A program made the translations under genes and the position numbers. 63,862 bases of DNA. Source: a virus. Below are positions 54,724 to 63,348 of this stretch, piece by piece (the stretch's first letter is position 1; the number at the start of each line of letters is the position of its first letter). The DNA is taken from positions 1-63,862 of the IMG/VR virus record IMGVR_UViG_3300033571_021637; one strand, given 5' to 3'. A model generated the notes under the pieces. That model saw only the letters and a program-made list of their open reading frames with translations, had not been told where the DNA came from and did not search any database.

Positions 54724-54947
54724 GACAGTTTCTAATAAGCATAGCGACTTTTTTCCTAACTGCACTTATCTGTCAGTATGTTTACATTTGGACAGGACTA
54801 AAGAGCATATTTGGAGTCGAACCCAACTATATGCAGTGGATTTCAATAGAGCTAATAATCAACATTTTAGTAGTTGGACCATTAAATAAAACACCAAAAG
54901 AAAAGAATGACTCAAAAGGATCTAAAATATCACTTGACTTACCTTAA
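54720..54947 (+). CDS. Small two-helix membrane protein
   Basis: The 75-residue protein has two membrane helices (about 3-24 and 41-57, SIELIINILVVGPL) and a polar, Lys-rich cytoplasmic tail. It overlaps the TS-family gene by 4 nt and the dCMP deaminase gene by 41 nt. The overlap of 41 nt is long for this genome, but the ATG and the hydrophobic pattern both support a real gene. It could act as an inner-membrane effector or holin-type protein; there is no direct evidence. Confidence 0.55.
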   Translation: MRQFLISIATFFLTALICQYVYIWTGLKSIFGVEPNYMQWISIELIINILVVGPLNKTPKEKNDSKGSKISLDLP

Positions 54948-55326
54948 GATGGCCACTGAGTGGTCCGCTCTTTCTTGTTGTAAACGCAAGAAGGTCGGCG
55001 CACTGATAGTAAAGGACGGAACCATAATTTCTGATGGGTTTAATGGAACGCCTAAGGGTTTTCCAAACGATTGTGAAGACGCTAACGGTGACACTCACTG
55101 GTACGTTCTTCATGCAGAAGCCAATGCGATGTTAAAGGTAGCTAGGTCTACTCAAAACACAGATGGAGCTACGTTATACGTCACATATTCTCCTTGTAAA
55201 GACTGCTCTAAAATGATAATCCAGGCTGGAATAAAGAGAGTCATATATCGAGAAGAATATAGAGACATTTCTGGAGTAAAAATACTTAGAGAGGCTGGCA
55301 TAGAAGTCATCCACTTGGACATATAG
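54907..55326 (+). CDS. dCMP deaminase
   Basis: The 139-residue protein has the zinc-dependent cytidine deaminase motif: HAEANAM with catalytic Glu and SPCKDCSKMI with the two Cys ligands. The N-terminal KKVGALIVKDGTIISDGFNG and the WYVLHAEA segment fit the dCMP/deoxycytidylate branch. It makes dUMP for thymidylate synthesis, in line with the TS-family and dUTPase genes of this unit. T4 Cd is longer (193), so the allosteric insertion may be reduced. Confidence 0.88.
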   Translation: MTQKDLKYHLTYLKMATEWSALSCCKRKKVGALIVKDGTIISDGFNGTPKGFPNDCEDANGDTHWYVLHAEANAMLKVARSTQNTDGATLYVTYSPCKDCSKMIIQAGIKRVIYREEYRDISGVKILREAGIEVIHLDI

Positions 55327-55327
55327 G

Positions 55328-55741
55328 ATGGAGAAGAGAAAGATAGAAGTCGTTTTTGTTAGAGAATACAAAAGCTTTATAGGAGCCTTTTCTAAAAAGA
55401 GCAAGACTGACTATATTCTCAATGTTACTAAGATCGTAAAAGACAAGTTTAACACCAGATTCATCGTACCGAATAAAGTACAATCCTTTTTGCTAAACTA
55501 TGAAGTAAAAAAGCTTTTAGACAAGGCAATCAAGGTAAAGAATAAGAAATATACAAGAATCATTTACTTGAATGCTAACCTATCGATTAGCACAATATTG
55601 AATTCTATAGATTTCATTAACGAGGAATACCAGGAAATAGAATTTGATTATCTAATGATTCCATCAAAAGACTTAGAAGAAGATGAAGAGATAATCTCTC
55701 ATCCTAAGATAGCGATCTTGAACTTAATAAAAGAAGATTAG
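55328..55741 (+). CDS. Hypothetical protein, end of the replication unit
   Basis: The 137-residue Lys/Ile-rich alpha/beta protein has an alternating strand-helix pattern (KIEVVFVREY, RIIYLNANLSISTILNSIDFI, FDYLMIPSKDLEED). It resembles a Rossmann-like or P-loop remnant but shows no Walker A motif or other catalytic residues. It begins 1 nt after the deaminase gene. Its stop shares TTAG with the convergent structural gene, leaving no terminator between them. Confidence 0.6.
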   Translation: MEKRKIEVVFVREYKSFIGAFSKKSKTDYILNVTKIVKDKFNTRFIVPNKVQSFLLNYEVKKLLDKAIKVKNKKYTRIIYLNANLSISTILNSIDFINEEYQEIEFDYLMIPSKDLEEDEEIISHPKIAILNLIKED

Positions 55742-56382
55742 CGATTCAGTTCAGCTAAAAACTTATCCATTTCTTCTTTAGTTAATCCTAGTGGATTTTC
55801 AGCATCAGTTGGATTTAGGCCATACTCATCAGACTCTTCAGATCCTGTTCTACCAGAACCTTCATATCCTCTTAATCTAGCTTCAATTTCCTTAATATCA
55901 GATGTAGCTAAAGGTAATCCTTTATCATCGTATGGGGTAGGATAATCAGTTTCATCCGTTCCTTCCGGATAAGTGTCTTCTGGATAGTCTTCAGGCATGA
56001 ATCCTTCTTCTGGTTCATCGTTTTCGTTTACAAAACGACTAAAAGAAACAACGTTCGTGTTTTCGTCTATTTCTCCAACCTCAACCGTTGGATATGCAGT
56101 CAAGTATGGATCAGGATAAGTAAAAGGTTTTTTACCTTCTTGTTTGTACACCAAGTCATGAGTCATTGCCTTATATGTAGAGTCCCATACTTTATGTGAG
56201 AATGCAGGATCGCGTTCAACAGTTCTGCGATATTGAGCAAGCTTAGGGCTCTTATCTATTGACTTACCCTTAGCATCTCTTGAAGGAATAGCTGATTTAG
56301 GTCCTCCGAAGCCAGGCTTCTTAAGGTCCATGTAATCTTCAAATCCCAATAAGTCTCTTCTGTGTGTGTTGAACATTTCCAT
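55738..56382 (-). CDS. Acidic virion-associated protein with an internal capsid-targeting-like motif
   Basis: The 214-residue protein follows the tail tube gene by 4 nt. Its N-terminal half is basic and Tyr-rich. The C-terminal half is very acidic (EEGFMPEDYPEDTYPEGTDE). At residues 112-120 stands VSFSRFVNE, the same [FY]-x-x-[FY]-[IV]-x-E pattern as the leaders at 32398-33886, but in the centre. If a gp21-type protease cuts there, it would divide the protein in two. T4 has core proteins gp67 and gp68 after the tube and portal genes. A prohead core role is a reasonable guess, not a demonstrated homology. Confidence 0.5.
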   Translation of the reverse strand: MEMFNTHRRDLLGFEDYMDLKKPGFGGPKSAIPSRDAKGKSIDKSPKLAQYRRTVERDPAFSHKVWDSTYKAMTHDLVYKQEGKKPFTYPDPYLTAYPTVEVGEIDENTNVVSFSRFVNENDEPEEGFMPEDYPEDTYPEGTDETDYPTPYDDKGLPLATSDIKEIEARLRGYEGSGRTGSEESDEYGLNPTDAENPLGLTKEEMDKFLAELNR

Positions 56383-56386
56383 ATTC

Positions 56387-56962
56387 TTATACGTTTATTT
56401 GTCCGATTCTAGTTTCGATCCAGTAATCGGCTCTATACTTCATACTAAGTTCATATATTCCAGTCGCTGTGTAGTCCAGCTCCATTGACTTAAGTCCACC
56501 GTTTGGAATGATTGATGGAAACTTAAACTCTCTAAAGATCTCACCAGCCTTGTTAAAGATAACTACTGCACATTCACCTACGTAATTTCTTTTAAGACCT
56601 TGGGCACCGCTTTGTGGATTGTAAACTATATCGTTCCAAGCTCTTAAGATGTTGTAAACGTATGCGTCATTCTCCTCATTCAAGTTGACAGTAAAGCTAA
56701 TGTCAATGTCCGCTGTAGTAGTGTCTGGAACCGATGCAGCAAAGCTACGCTTTGCGAACTTGTACTCTTGATCAACTAACTGACCTGCCGAATTAACATC
56801 AGGTAGACCCGATATCTTAGTTACGTGTTCAACGAGTAAAGCAACGTTTGGTCCACTGACTACCGGTGGAGGCGTAAGAATTACTTCAAATTGGTTTTGG
56901 TAGATCGGTTCATAGTAATTAACCGCTGCCGTCGAGTTTGTCCAATACGGTAAACCTGCCAT
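56387..56962 (-). CDS. gp19: Tail tube protein, T4 gp19 family
   Basis: The 191-residue protein is the tube monomer of contractile tails. The N-terminal YYEPIYQNQFEVILTPP strand, the ISGLP segment, the KFAKRSFAAS loop and the DIDISFTVNLNEENDAYVYN strand-helix follow the gp19 pattern. The final RADYWIETRIG strand fits the ring-stacking edge. It is a little longer than T4 gp19 (163). It has its own late-type promoter with the 19-bp sequence identical to that before the 321-residue structural gene. Confidence 0.88.
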   Translation of the reverse strand: MAGLPYWTNSTAAVNYYEPIYQNQFEVILTPPPVVSGPNVALLVEHVTKISGLPDVNSAGQLVDQEYKFAKRSFAASVPDTTTADIDISFTVNLNEENDAYVYNILRAWNDIVYNPQSGAQGLKRNYVGECAVVIFNKAGEIFREFKFPSIIPNGGLKSMELDYTATGIYELSMKYRADYWIETRIGQINV

Positions 56963-56982
56963 TTTGTGTAGATTATTTTTAG

Positions 56983-56990
56983 TTATTTAT
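56983..56990 (-). promoter_or_regulatory. Late promoter element before the tail tube gene
   Basis: ATAAATAA on the minus strand, 20 nt before the ATG at 56962. The 19 bases at 56972-56990 are identical to those at 19592-19610. Confidence 0.68.
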
Positions 56991-57006
56991 TTTTCTTTCC
57001 AGTGAA

Positions 57007-58284
57007 TTATCCACCTTTTGTTTTTTCGCTAGGAGGAATTGCTTTTGCAATTTCAGTAGAAGTCTCTTCGTCTGATTCAGCTTCACCGCTTTCCTCTTCT
57101 CCTTCTTCTGGTTCAATTACAGGAGTCGATCCTTTTTCCTTGAATATTTCGTCAAAATCAATTTCTGTTTTAAATCCTACTTGCGCTGATCTGTTATTGT
57201 AAGTATCGATCTTTGCAGAGTCTCCTGAGAATTCAAGATAAAGAGAAGGTAATAATGTTCTAAATATCAAGTCATTTGCGTTATCGATAGGATCATACAT
57301 CATTGCCTTCGAGATAGGTGGAACAGTTTCGTTGTCTATCGCCATTCCATCAAACGGAGCACCGCTTGCATAGATCTTAAATCCATTCCAAGAATTTATG
57401 GGCTGTCCGTCTAAAGTATCTACCATTCCAGTAGAAAGCTTTAAGGTACACGTAGGTCTTCCTGAGTCTACACTACTTGTTGATATCTCCCTAAGAACGA
57501 CTCTTTTTGCTTCGAATCGTATCTGTATAGTAGTTCCTTTAAAGTATTTGTCGTTTATCGCCTTTCTTTCTTCTGAAGTAGGTGGAACGTTAACTGGCTC
57601 TGGATTAGGATTCTCCTGTACTACAGGCGGTTTTTCTTCCTCTTCTGCAGTTTCTTCAGTGTTTTGGGATTCTCCATCAGTCGTCATTAGTTGTTGAGAA
57701 CCTCCAGTGGTCGTTAGTTGTTGAGAACCTCCAGTAGTCGCCGGTAGGTTTGAAGAGTCAGCTTCATTCTTGGCTCCAGGTAAAGCTATCTGTTTTTGTC
57801 CTTGGCCAATTTCACCAGCCACTGTTGAATCTTCGCTCGGCTTGTTCTTGTTCTTTGCTTCTTCAGCCTTTCTTAAAGCTTCAGTAAAATCGATGTTAGC
57901 TAGTTCATCTTCTTCTGGTGGAACTATGTCAGGAATTCCGCCTCCGATAGGGTCTTTTTGAGTAGACGCTATTCCGTTTATCTCATCAGCGTAGCCCTTA
58001 GAAAAAGCCATCTTAATGTATTCAGTAGCAAGATCTAACTTTCTCTTGAATAGATTGACTTCACTAAGTACTACGTAATTTAGGGTAGCATAACCCTCCA
58101 TGAATTTTAGGTCTGGATAAACGTCTACTTGATGTAGCTTTCCTTCTACCCAACGTTGATCATATTTAGCTTCGCCGTCAACTATTGACCATCTCATGTC
58201 ATAACTTAAGATCGCTTGAAAAACAAAGCCGCCGTCTTTTATTTCTGAGGCGTCGTCATAAGAATTTTCAAATAGCTTATGCAT
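57007..58284 (-). CDS. Structural protein with acidic, repeat-containing linker
   Basis: The 425-residue protein has an N-terminal domain (1-105) beginning MHKLFENSYDDASE and containing paired aromatic strands (FVFQAILSYDMRWSIVDGEA). A long disordered acidic, Ser/Thr/Gln-rich linker (about 115-235) follows, with two copies of the nine-residue unit TTGGSQQLT encoded by a 27-bp tandem repeat. A beta-rich C-terminal domain (235-390) leads to a final Glu-rich tail. No family is recognised. It lies between small structural genes and the tail tube, and its start overlaps the preceding gene by 8 nt. It may be a head-neck or tail completion protein. Confidence 0.5.
   Translation of the reverse strand: MHKLFENSYDDASEIKDGGFVFQAILSYDMRWSIVDGEAKYDQRWVEGKLHQVDVYPDLKFMEGYATLNYVVLSEVNLFKRKLDLATEYIKMAFSKGYADEINGIASTQKDPIGGGIPDIVPPEEDELANIDFTEALRKAEEAKNKNKPSEDSTVAGEIGQGQKQIALPGAKNEADSSNLPATTGGSQQLTTTGGSQQLMTTDGESQNTEETAEEEEKPPVVQENPNPEPVNVPPTSEERKAINDKYFKGTTIQIRFEAKRVVLREISTSSVDSGRPTCTLKLSTGMVDTLDGQPINSWNGFKIYASGAPFDGMAIDNETVPPISKAMMYDPIDNANDLIFRTLLPSLYLEFSGDSAKIDTYNNRSAQVGFKTEIDFDEIFKEKGSTPVIEPEEGEEESGEAESDEETSTEIAKAIPPSEKTKGG
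57687..57740. repeat. Tandem 27-bp direct repeat in the structural gene
   Basis: Two adjacent 27-bp copies (57687-57713 and 57714-57740) differ at one base. They encode the repeated TTGGSQQLT unit of the linker, and a third, diverged copy follows on the coding strand. Slippage in this tract is likely to change linker length. Confidence 0.8.
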
Positions 58285-58540
58285 TTCGTTCTTTTCTGTC
58301 TCGGGTTCTTCTATAATTCTTCCAGATCTCGTTATAGATGTTACACGAAGCTCCTAAGAAGTTAATGATTCCGACGTATTTTTTCTTGTCTTCACCATCC
58401 ATGTTAGCAATCTTAACACCCAATCGCTTGGCGTCGTTCACCGTCAACTCTTCGTCTTCGTCTTTTCCGACTAGCTTTTTGAGATCGCCCTTCTTTTCAA
58501 ATAGAGCGTATTGTTCAAATCTTTCGATTGCTCTTTTCAT
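58277..58540 (-). CDS. Small basic protein with capsid-targeting-like leader
   Basis: The 87-residue protein begins MKRAIERFEQYALFE|K. The F-E-Q-Y and L-F-E parts fit the [FY]-x-x-[FY] ... [IL]-x-E leader of T4 internal proteins, here with one extra residue between. The rest is a small charged helical domain (VNDAKRLGVKIANMDGEDKK, INFLGASCNIYNEIWKNYRR) with a basic end. It is in the structural unit led by the 75-residue gene. An internal or core head protein is inferred. Confidence 0.5.
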   Translation of the reverse strand: MKRAIERFEQYALFEKKGDLKKLVGKDEDEELTVNDAKRLGVKIANMDGEDKKKYVGIINFLGASCNIYNEIWKNYRRTRDRKERNA

Positions 58541-58551
58541 TTAAGGTTAAA

Positions 58552-58779
58552 TTATTTACCTACGATATTCTTCTTCTTAGCAGTTGCCATGTAAGATTTA
58601 GTGTACTTATCGATGTGAGGAGTACCTTTTCCTTTTACAGGACCTTCAACTAAACCTTGATTAAGTTTTGCAGAACCGTTTTTGTCATGAGCTGCAACGT
58701 TAGCTTTACCTCTATAACCAGACTCTGCTCTTTTGAAAGCTGCCATGAACTGATTGTAATTCATAACTGGATTTGCCAT
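58552..58779 (-). CDS. Small basic hypothetical protein, first gene of the tube unit
   Basis: The 75-residue Lys/Gly-rich protein (NYNQFMAAFKRAESGYRGKA at the start, YMATAKKKNIVGK at the end) has no recognisable domain. A late-type promoter stands 18 nt before its ATG, so it leads the minus-strand unit with the 87-residue, 425-residue and tail tube genes. Its basic nature would suit DNA contact inside the head. Confidence 0.6.
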   Translation of the reverse strand: MANPVMNYNQFMAAFKRAESGYRGKANVAAHDKNGSAKLNQGLVEGPVKGKGTPHIDKYTKSYMATAKKKNIVGK

Positions 58780-58797
58780 TGTATCTTAATTTTTTTA

Positions 58798-58805
58798 TTA
58801 TTTAT
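58798..58805 (-). promoter_or_regulatory. Late promoter element before the 75-aa gene
   Basis: ATAAATAA on the minus strand (context AGATAAATAATAA), 18 nt before the ATG at 58779. It heads the 58779-55738 structural unit, from which the tube has a second, internal promoter. Confidence 0.65.
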
Positions 58806-58855
58806 CTTTTAATCTAAGCTTTTTTCCTGTAATTAAAAGTTTAAGTGTTAAAGAA

Positions 58856-58874
58856 TTTTTAGTATTCTTATGTT
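58856..58874 (+). promoter_or_regulatory. Promoter-like TTTTTAGTATTCT before the glycosylase gene
   Basis: The 19 bases TTTTTAGTATTCTTATGTT end at the ATG and align with those before the UV endonuclease and TS-family genes without a gap. Near-leaderless transcripts would result. Confidence 0.42.
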
Positions 58875-59684
58875 ATGCCGGAATTAGCAGAAATACGAAT
58901 AATGTCAGACTATATAAATGATGTCTGCGATAACAAAGACTTTACTAGCATTTCTTTTTCTGAAAGTGCAGTTGCTAGGAAGCTAGGAATAGTTCAACCT
59001 TCAGACCTTCAGGTATTTCGAATATCTGCGGAAGCCAGAGGAAAAGAACTGCTTCTTTCCATCATTCAAGGAGAAATCTTTATGAAGATGAGCTTCTCTA
59101 TGGGAATGTCAGGTCACTGGAAGTGGATTAATGCGGGTGAAGAGCCTCCAAAACACACGCACGTTAAGTTTAATGCAATTGGATTCTCATCGTTGTGTCT
59201 AGTCGATGTACGTAGATTCGCAAAATGGAAGGTAGTTGAAAGTTGGTCTCAAAACAGAGGGCCTTGTCCTGTAGAAGAGCATGATTCTTTTTTAGAGAAC
59301 ATTAGTGATAACTTGAAAAGATCCGCATTTTCAAAACCAATATGTGAAGTGTTACTAGACCAAAGATATTTCAATGGAATAGGCAACTATCTTAGGGCAG
59401 AGATACTATATCGTGCCTCTCAAGATCCATTTGAGGAAGCTAGAAAGGCCTTAACTAAAAATCCATTGATCACCGAATTATGTAAAAGACTTCCTCTAGA
59501 AGCCTATCAATTAGGTGGAGGCCAGTTAAAGGATTGGGAGAGTCCATTTAAGATTCCAAGGTTTAGTTTTGGGCAGTGGATCCAATGTTATGGAAAGTCT
59601 CAAAAAAAGATAGATGGGACTGGGCGAGCCATTTGGTATCACGATAGCCAATTAAAACCAAAAGCCGATCTCTTAGTTCTATAG
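58875..59684 (+). CDS. Fpg/Nei-family DNA glycosylase
   Basis: The 269-residue protein begins MPELAE, giving after Met removal the catalytic N-terminal Pro and Glu of the family. Lys in ARGKELLLS matches the Fpg Lys57 segment, and the helix-two-turn-helix is VLLDQRYFNGIGNYLRAEIL. The C-terminal zinc-finger region keeps YGKSQKKIDGTGRAIWYH but has lost the four Cys, so it is a zincless finger as in NEIL1. The Arg that contacts DNA in the finger (GRAIW) is kept. It should remove oxidised bases and nick DNA. With the UV endonuclease it makes a repair set. Confidence 0.88.
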   Translation: MPELAEIRIMSDYINDVCDNKDFTSISFSESAVARKLGIVQPSDLQVFRISAEARGKELLLSIIQGEIFMKMSFSMGMSGHWKWINAGEEPPKHTHVKFNAIGFSSLCLVDVRRFAKWKVVESWSQNRGPCPVEEHDSFLENISDNLKRSAFSKPICEVLLDQRYFNGIGNYLRAEILYRASQDPFEEARKALTKNPLITELCKRLPLEAYQLGGGQLKDWESPFKIPRFSFGQWIQCYGKSQKKIDGTGRAIWYHDSQLKPKADLLVL

Positions 59685-59704
59685 AAAGAATTAAATTAAA
59701 CAAG

Positions 59705-59875
59705 ATGCGATTTAGATTTCTAAAACCAAAGTTTAGTAAGAGGGAAGAGGAGATAGTGAAAGTATGTTGTGAAACGACTTTAAAGTCAATACTAAAAAGA
59801 CAAAAAGAGGGAAAGACTCAACCCATTGAAGATGAAGTTGCAGTTGATCTTAAAACGATCATAGAAAAGATATAG
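59705..59875 (+). CDS. Small basic hypothetical protein (56 aa)
   Basis: The 56-residue reading frame begins ATG at 59705 and ends TAG directly before the ATG of the helicase gene (TAGATG), so it is likely translated together with it. The protein is basic at the start (MRFRFLKPKFSKREEEIVKV) with a helix and a Cys pair, then an acidic end. No known family. Position and coupling, not homology, support it. Confidence 0.5.
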   Translation: MRFRFLKPKFSKREEEIVKVCCETTLKSILKRQKEGKTQPIEDEVAVDLKTIIEKI

Positions 59876-61477
59876 ATGGCAAATAGCGCAGAGATTGAAC
59901 TTGAGTTTGAACCTAGAGAACAACAGGCTCAAATACTGGAATTCGTAAAAAACGAAATAGATTCCGGTAAGAAGTTCATAATGATCGATGCACCGACTGG
60001 TGTAGGTAAATCATACGCAGCTGTCATGATCTCTGAATGGTATCGTAATGGGTTTGCTAAAAAGGCAAAGATCGATATCTTAACAAACACGAAATTACTG
60101 CAAGAACAATACATAAGAGACTTTCCGTTTGCAGCTAACCTTAAAGGCAAAAGTAATTATTGGTGTAGGACACACAGCATGAATTGTGGAGAAGCAACAG
60201 TATTGAATCAAGCAGCCAAATCAAGCTGCACCGCTTGTCCATATAAGGTAGCTCAAGGTAGATTCTTACGTAGCCCACTTAGCATCACAAACTTTCACCT
60301 GATCACGGCATATTCAATGTATTCGCCAGACATGTTGGCTGAACGTAAGTCTAGGCTCTTGATAATAGATGAGGCTCACTCTTTTGAAGAGACCTTTTGT
60401 GATTTCATCTCATCAGTATACTCAGAACGTTCTTTAAAGCTTCTTGAGATATGGAGAGACTGGATGGAGAAAGACCTAGAAAACATAACTTCTCTTAACG
60501 AGTTATCTGAGTATGTCGCTGATGTCCTAATTCCTTTGTTGGGAGATAGGGCTGAGGAACTCATAACTGAGGCAAAGGAGATAAGAAACAAAAAGAAGAA
60601 GCTTGAACTACTAAGAAAGGCAGACCATGCCGATAAGGCTCTTTGTAAGTTCGGCAGATTCGTAAAAGATAAAGAAAACTACGAGAGCAATTGGATCTTT
60701 GAAAAGGATCTCGATCAGTTTGGTAAAATAAGGATCCTAGCGGAACCTATTTGGGGAAACATATATCTAAATGATCTATTTTGGAGAGAGTATGATCACG
60801 TGATTATGATGTCCGGTACCATTCTTGATCGGGACCTTTTCTCTTTTATTATGGGAATAGAAGGCGAAGACGTTAGTTATCTAAGCCTTCCTTGCCCTTT
60901 TAAACCTGAGAAAAGACCAGTCATCTATGCAAAATTCGGCAAGATGTCTTATTACAATAAGAAGGACACCTTCAGTAGAGCAGTTCCAATCATAGACGTG
61001 ATTCTTAAGAAAAATTATCAGGTGAAAGGAATAATACACACGTCTACCTATGAATTCAGTAACTGGATAAAGTCCTCAATTGAAGATGCTAGGTTGATAT
61101 TCCACGATTCTTCCACTAGGGAAGCTTCTTTAGAAAAACACCTAAAGTCTGAAAAAAGCACAGTGCTGGTCTCACCGTCTATGATTAATGGAATAGACTT
61201 AAAGGACGATTTTTCTAGGTTCCAAGTGATTCTTAAGGTTCCTTTTCCGAACCTCATGAGTAAAAAGATAAAAAAGAGGCTTGAAACTCGTCCAGAATGG
61301 TACAATTGGAAGGCCCTGATCGACATTTTACAGGCTTATGGTAGATCAATAAGAAACGAGGAAGATTGGGCAGAGACCTACATTCTTGACGAATGTTTTG
61401 ATCAGATCCTACAGACCACTGACGTTCCTACCTATTTTAAAGAGGCACTAAAGATAAAAAAATTAGCGAAAAAGTAA
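59876..61477 (+). CDS. XPD/DinG-like Fe-S superfamily 2 helicase
   Basis: The 533-residue protein has Walker A APTGVGKSYA (39-48), DEAH at 165-168 (LLIIDEAHSF), motif III-like MMSGTILDRD and a motif VI-like AYGRSIRNEEDWA. Four Cys (C97, C104, C118, C121; WCRTHSMNC, SCTACPY) lie between Walker A and DEAH, the place where XPD and DinG carry a 4Fe-4S cluster. It should unwind DNA 5'-3', at repair or recombination structures. It is shorter than DinG (716), with reduced accessory domains. It overlaps the topoisomerase gene by one base. Confidence 0.85.
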   Translation: MANSAEIELEFEPREQQAQILEFVKNEIDSGKKFIMIDAPTGVGKSYAAVMISEWYRNGFAKKAKIDILTNTKLLQEQYIRDFPFAANLKGKSNYWCRTHSMNCGEATVLNQAAKSSCTACPYKVAQGRFLRSPLSITNFHLITAYSMYSPDMLAERKSRLLIIDEAHSFEETFCDFISSVYSERSLKLLEIWRDWMEKDLENITSLNELSEYVADVLIPLLGDRAEELITEAKEIRNKKKKLELLRKADHADKALCKFGRFVKDKENYESNWIFEKDLDQFGKIRILAEPIWGNIYLNDLFWREYDHVIMMSGTILDRDLFSFIMGIEGEDVSYLSLPCPFKPEKRPVIYAKFGKMSYYNKKDTFSRAVPIIDVILKKNYQVKGIIHTSTYEFSNWIKSSIEDARLIFHDSSTREASLEKHLKSEKSTVLVSPSMINGIDLKDDFSRFQVILKVPFPNLMSKKIKKRLETRPEWYNWKALIDILQAYGRSIRNEEDWAETYILDECFDQILQTTDVPTYFKEALKIKKLAKK

Positions 61478-63348
61478 TGGCTAAAAAATCAATAGAAAGC
61501 AAGTATCAAAAACTAACAGACACAGAACACGTTCTTCTTAGACCGTCCATGTATATTGGATCTGTTGCGATTCATACTGGTGATCAATACCTATATGATG
61601 GCGAAAAGGTGACGATTGAAGAAGTTCACTACAATCCAGGATTCATTAAGATCTTTGATGAGATCGTTTCAAACTCAGTGGATGAACACAGAAGAAATCC
61701 CAAGTTAAACGAGATCAGAGTCACAATAAACCTAGACACAAATGGAATAATCGTTTGGGACAATGGTGGTATCCCAGTAGAGAAGCACCCAGTCCACAAA
61801 GAATGGATTCCAGAAATGATTTTCTCTAACCTAAAGGCCGGTTCAAACTTCGATGACACTGAGCAACGAACGGTTGCTGGAACAAACGGTGTCGGTTCCA
61901 CATTAACTAACATATTTAGCAAGACTTTCTCAATATCTACCTGTGACGGCACCAATCGATTTGAACAGACCTTCACAAATAACATGAGCAAACGGTCTAC
62001 TGCTAAGATCAATCCTGCAAAAAGAGGATTTACTGAAATCGAGTTCTTTCCAGACCTAGAAAGATTCAAGATGAAGAAAATCGATGAAAAATCGTTTCAA
62101 ATACTCTTTAAGAGATGCTTAGACCTAGTCGCATGTAACAATAGACTTACCTTAAAGCTGACCAAGATAAAAGACGGTCAAAAAAAGGACTTTGTGCTTA
62201 AGTTTAAGAGCTTTGATGAATACATCAAGCTTTATGCAGATGAGTACTTCTTTGAAGAGACTAAAAACTGGAAGATAGGTTTTGCTAAGTCAGAAAATGG
62301 CTTTCAAAACGTAAGTTTCGTCAATTCTGTTCACACTAAAGATGGCGGAACTCACGTAGAATACATCACAAATCAACTCATAGCTCAGCTAAGAGAGATG
62401 ATTAAGAAAAAGCACAGAGTTGAGGTAAAACCTAGCGATATTCGTAACCATCTCTATGTCTTTATCGATTCTACCATCATAAATTCCTTCTTTAGCTCAC
62501 AGACAAAAGAAAAACTGATAACTGAAGTAAAAGATTTCGGCACTAGACATGAGGTTACTGATAAGTTAGCCAAACTTGTGTTCAAGTCCGAAATAATTCA
62601 GTCAGTCTTAGACTGGGTTGAGAAAAAAGCCCTAGCCCAAGAACGAGCTGAGCTTAGAAAGCTAAATAGTAACCTAGACAAGACCAAGATTCCCAAACTA
62701 ATCGATGCCCAACGAAAGGGCGATCGCGGAGTCTGTGTTTTAGGAATATATGAAGGTCTTTCTGCTCTTTCTGCAGTTCGTAAGTTTAGAGACACACAAA
62801 CGGTTGGTGCTTTTCCACTAAAGGGTAAGTTTATCAACGTTAGTGAGATGAAAAGCTCCGAAATCATCAAAAACGATGAGGCCGTTCAGTTAATGGCTTC
62901 ACTAGGCTTGAAACTAGGCGAAGAACCAAACAGTTTACGATATGGAAGGATCTATATCTACACAGATGCTGATCCAGACGGTAATTCGATCGCTTCTCTT
63001 CTCATAAACTTCTTCGATAGGTATTGGCCTGAGCTCTTTGATCAGGGTAGAGTCTATAAGGTGATGACTCCGTTAGTTGTTGCCAAAAAAGGCACGAAGG
63101 CACTTAATTTTTACACAAACGATGAGTTTGAAAAGTGGAGTAAAAAGAACCAAGTAAGCTCTTGGGAAATAGAATACAAAAAGGGACTTGCTGCGTTAGA
63201 GGATAGCGAATACGAAGAGATAATCAAGAATCCATACTTAGTACAGCTAAAGAACGACAAAGACTATAAAGAATCACTACAGGCCTGGTTCGGAGGAGAT
63301 TCTAAACCTAGAAAGGAGAGGATCTTAGCAAATAATGAAGATGAATGA
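61477..63348 (+). CDS. gp39: DNA topoisomerase II large subunit (GyrB-like ATPase, T4 gp39/gp60)
   Basis: The 623-residue protein has the GHKL ATPase domain: IFDEIVSNSVDEH, IIVWDNGGIPVEKHP and TVAGTNGVGSTLTNIF. The transducer and TOPRIM follow, with EGLSALSAV (catalytic Glu) and YTDADPDGNSIASLL (D-x-D). T4 divides this function into gp39 and gp60. Here the TOPRIM part is joined to the ATPase in one frame, without the T4-type split. It relaxes DNA with the gp52 subunit, whose probable start lies at the window end. Confidence 0.92.
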   Translation: MAKKSIESKYQKLTDTEHVLLRPSMYIGSVAIHTGDQYLYDGEKVTIEEVHYNPGFIKIFDEIVSNSVDEHRRNPKLNEIRVTINLDTNGIIVWDNGGIPVEKHPVHKEWIPEMIFSNLKAGSNFDDTEQRTVAGTNGVGSTLTNIFSKTFSISTCDGTNRFEQTFTNNMSKRSTAKINPAKRGFTEIEFFPDLERFKMKKIDEKSFQILFKRCLDLVACNNRLTLKLTKIKDGQKKDFVLKFKSFDEYIKLYADEYFFEETKNWKIGFAKSENGFQNVSFVNSVHTKDGGTHVEYITNQLIAQLREMIKKKHRVEVKPSDIRNHLYVFIDSTIINSFFSSQTKEKLITEVKDFGTRHEVTDKLAKLVFKSEIIQSVLDWVEKKALAQERAELRKLNSNLDKTKIPKLIDAQRKGDRGVCVLGIYEGLSALSAVRKFRDTQTVGAFPLKGKFINVSEMKSSEIIKNDEAVQLMASLGLKLGEEPNSLRYGRIYIYTDADPDGNSIASLLINFFDRYWPELFDQGRVYKVMTPLVVAKKGTKALNFYTNDEFEKWSKKNQVSSWEIEYKKGLAALEDSEYEEIIKNPYLVQLKNDKDYKESLQAWFGGDSKPRKERILANNEDE

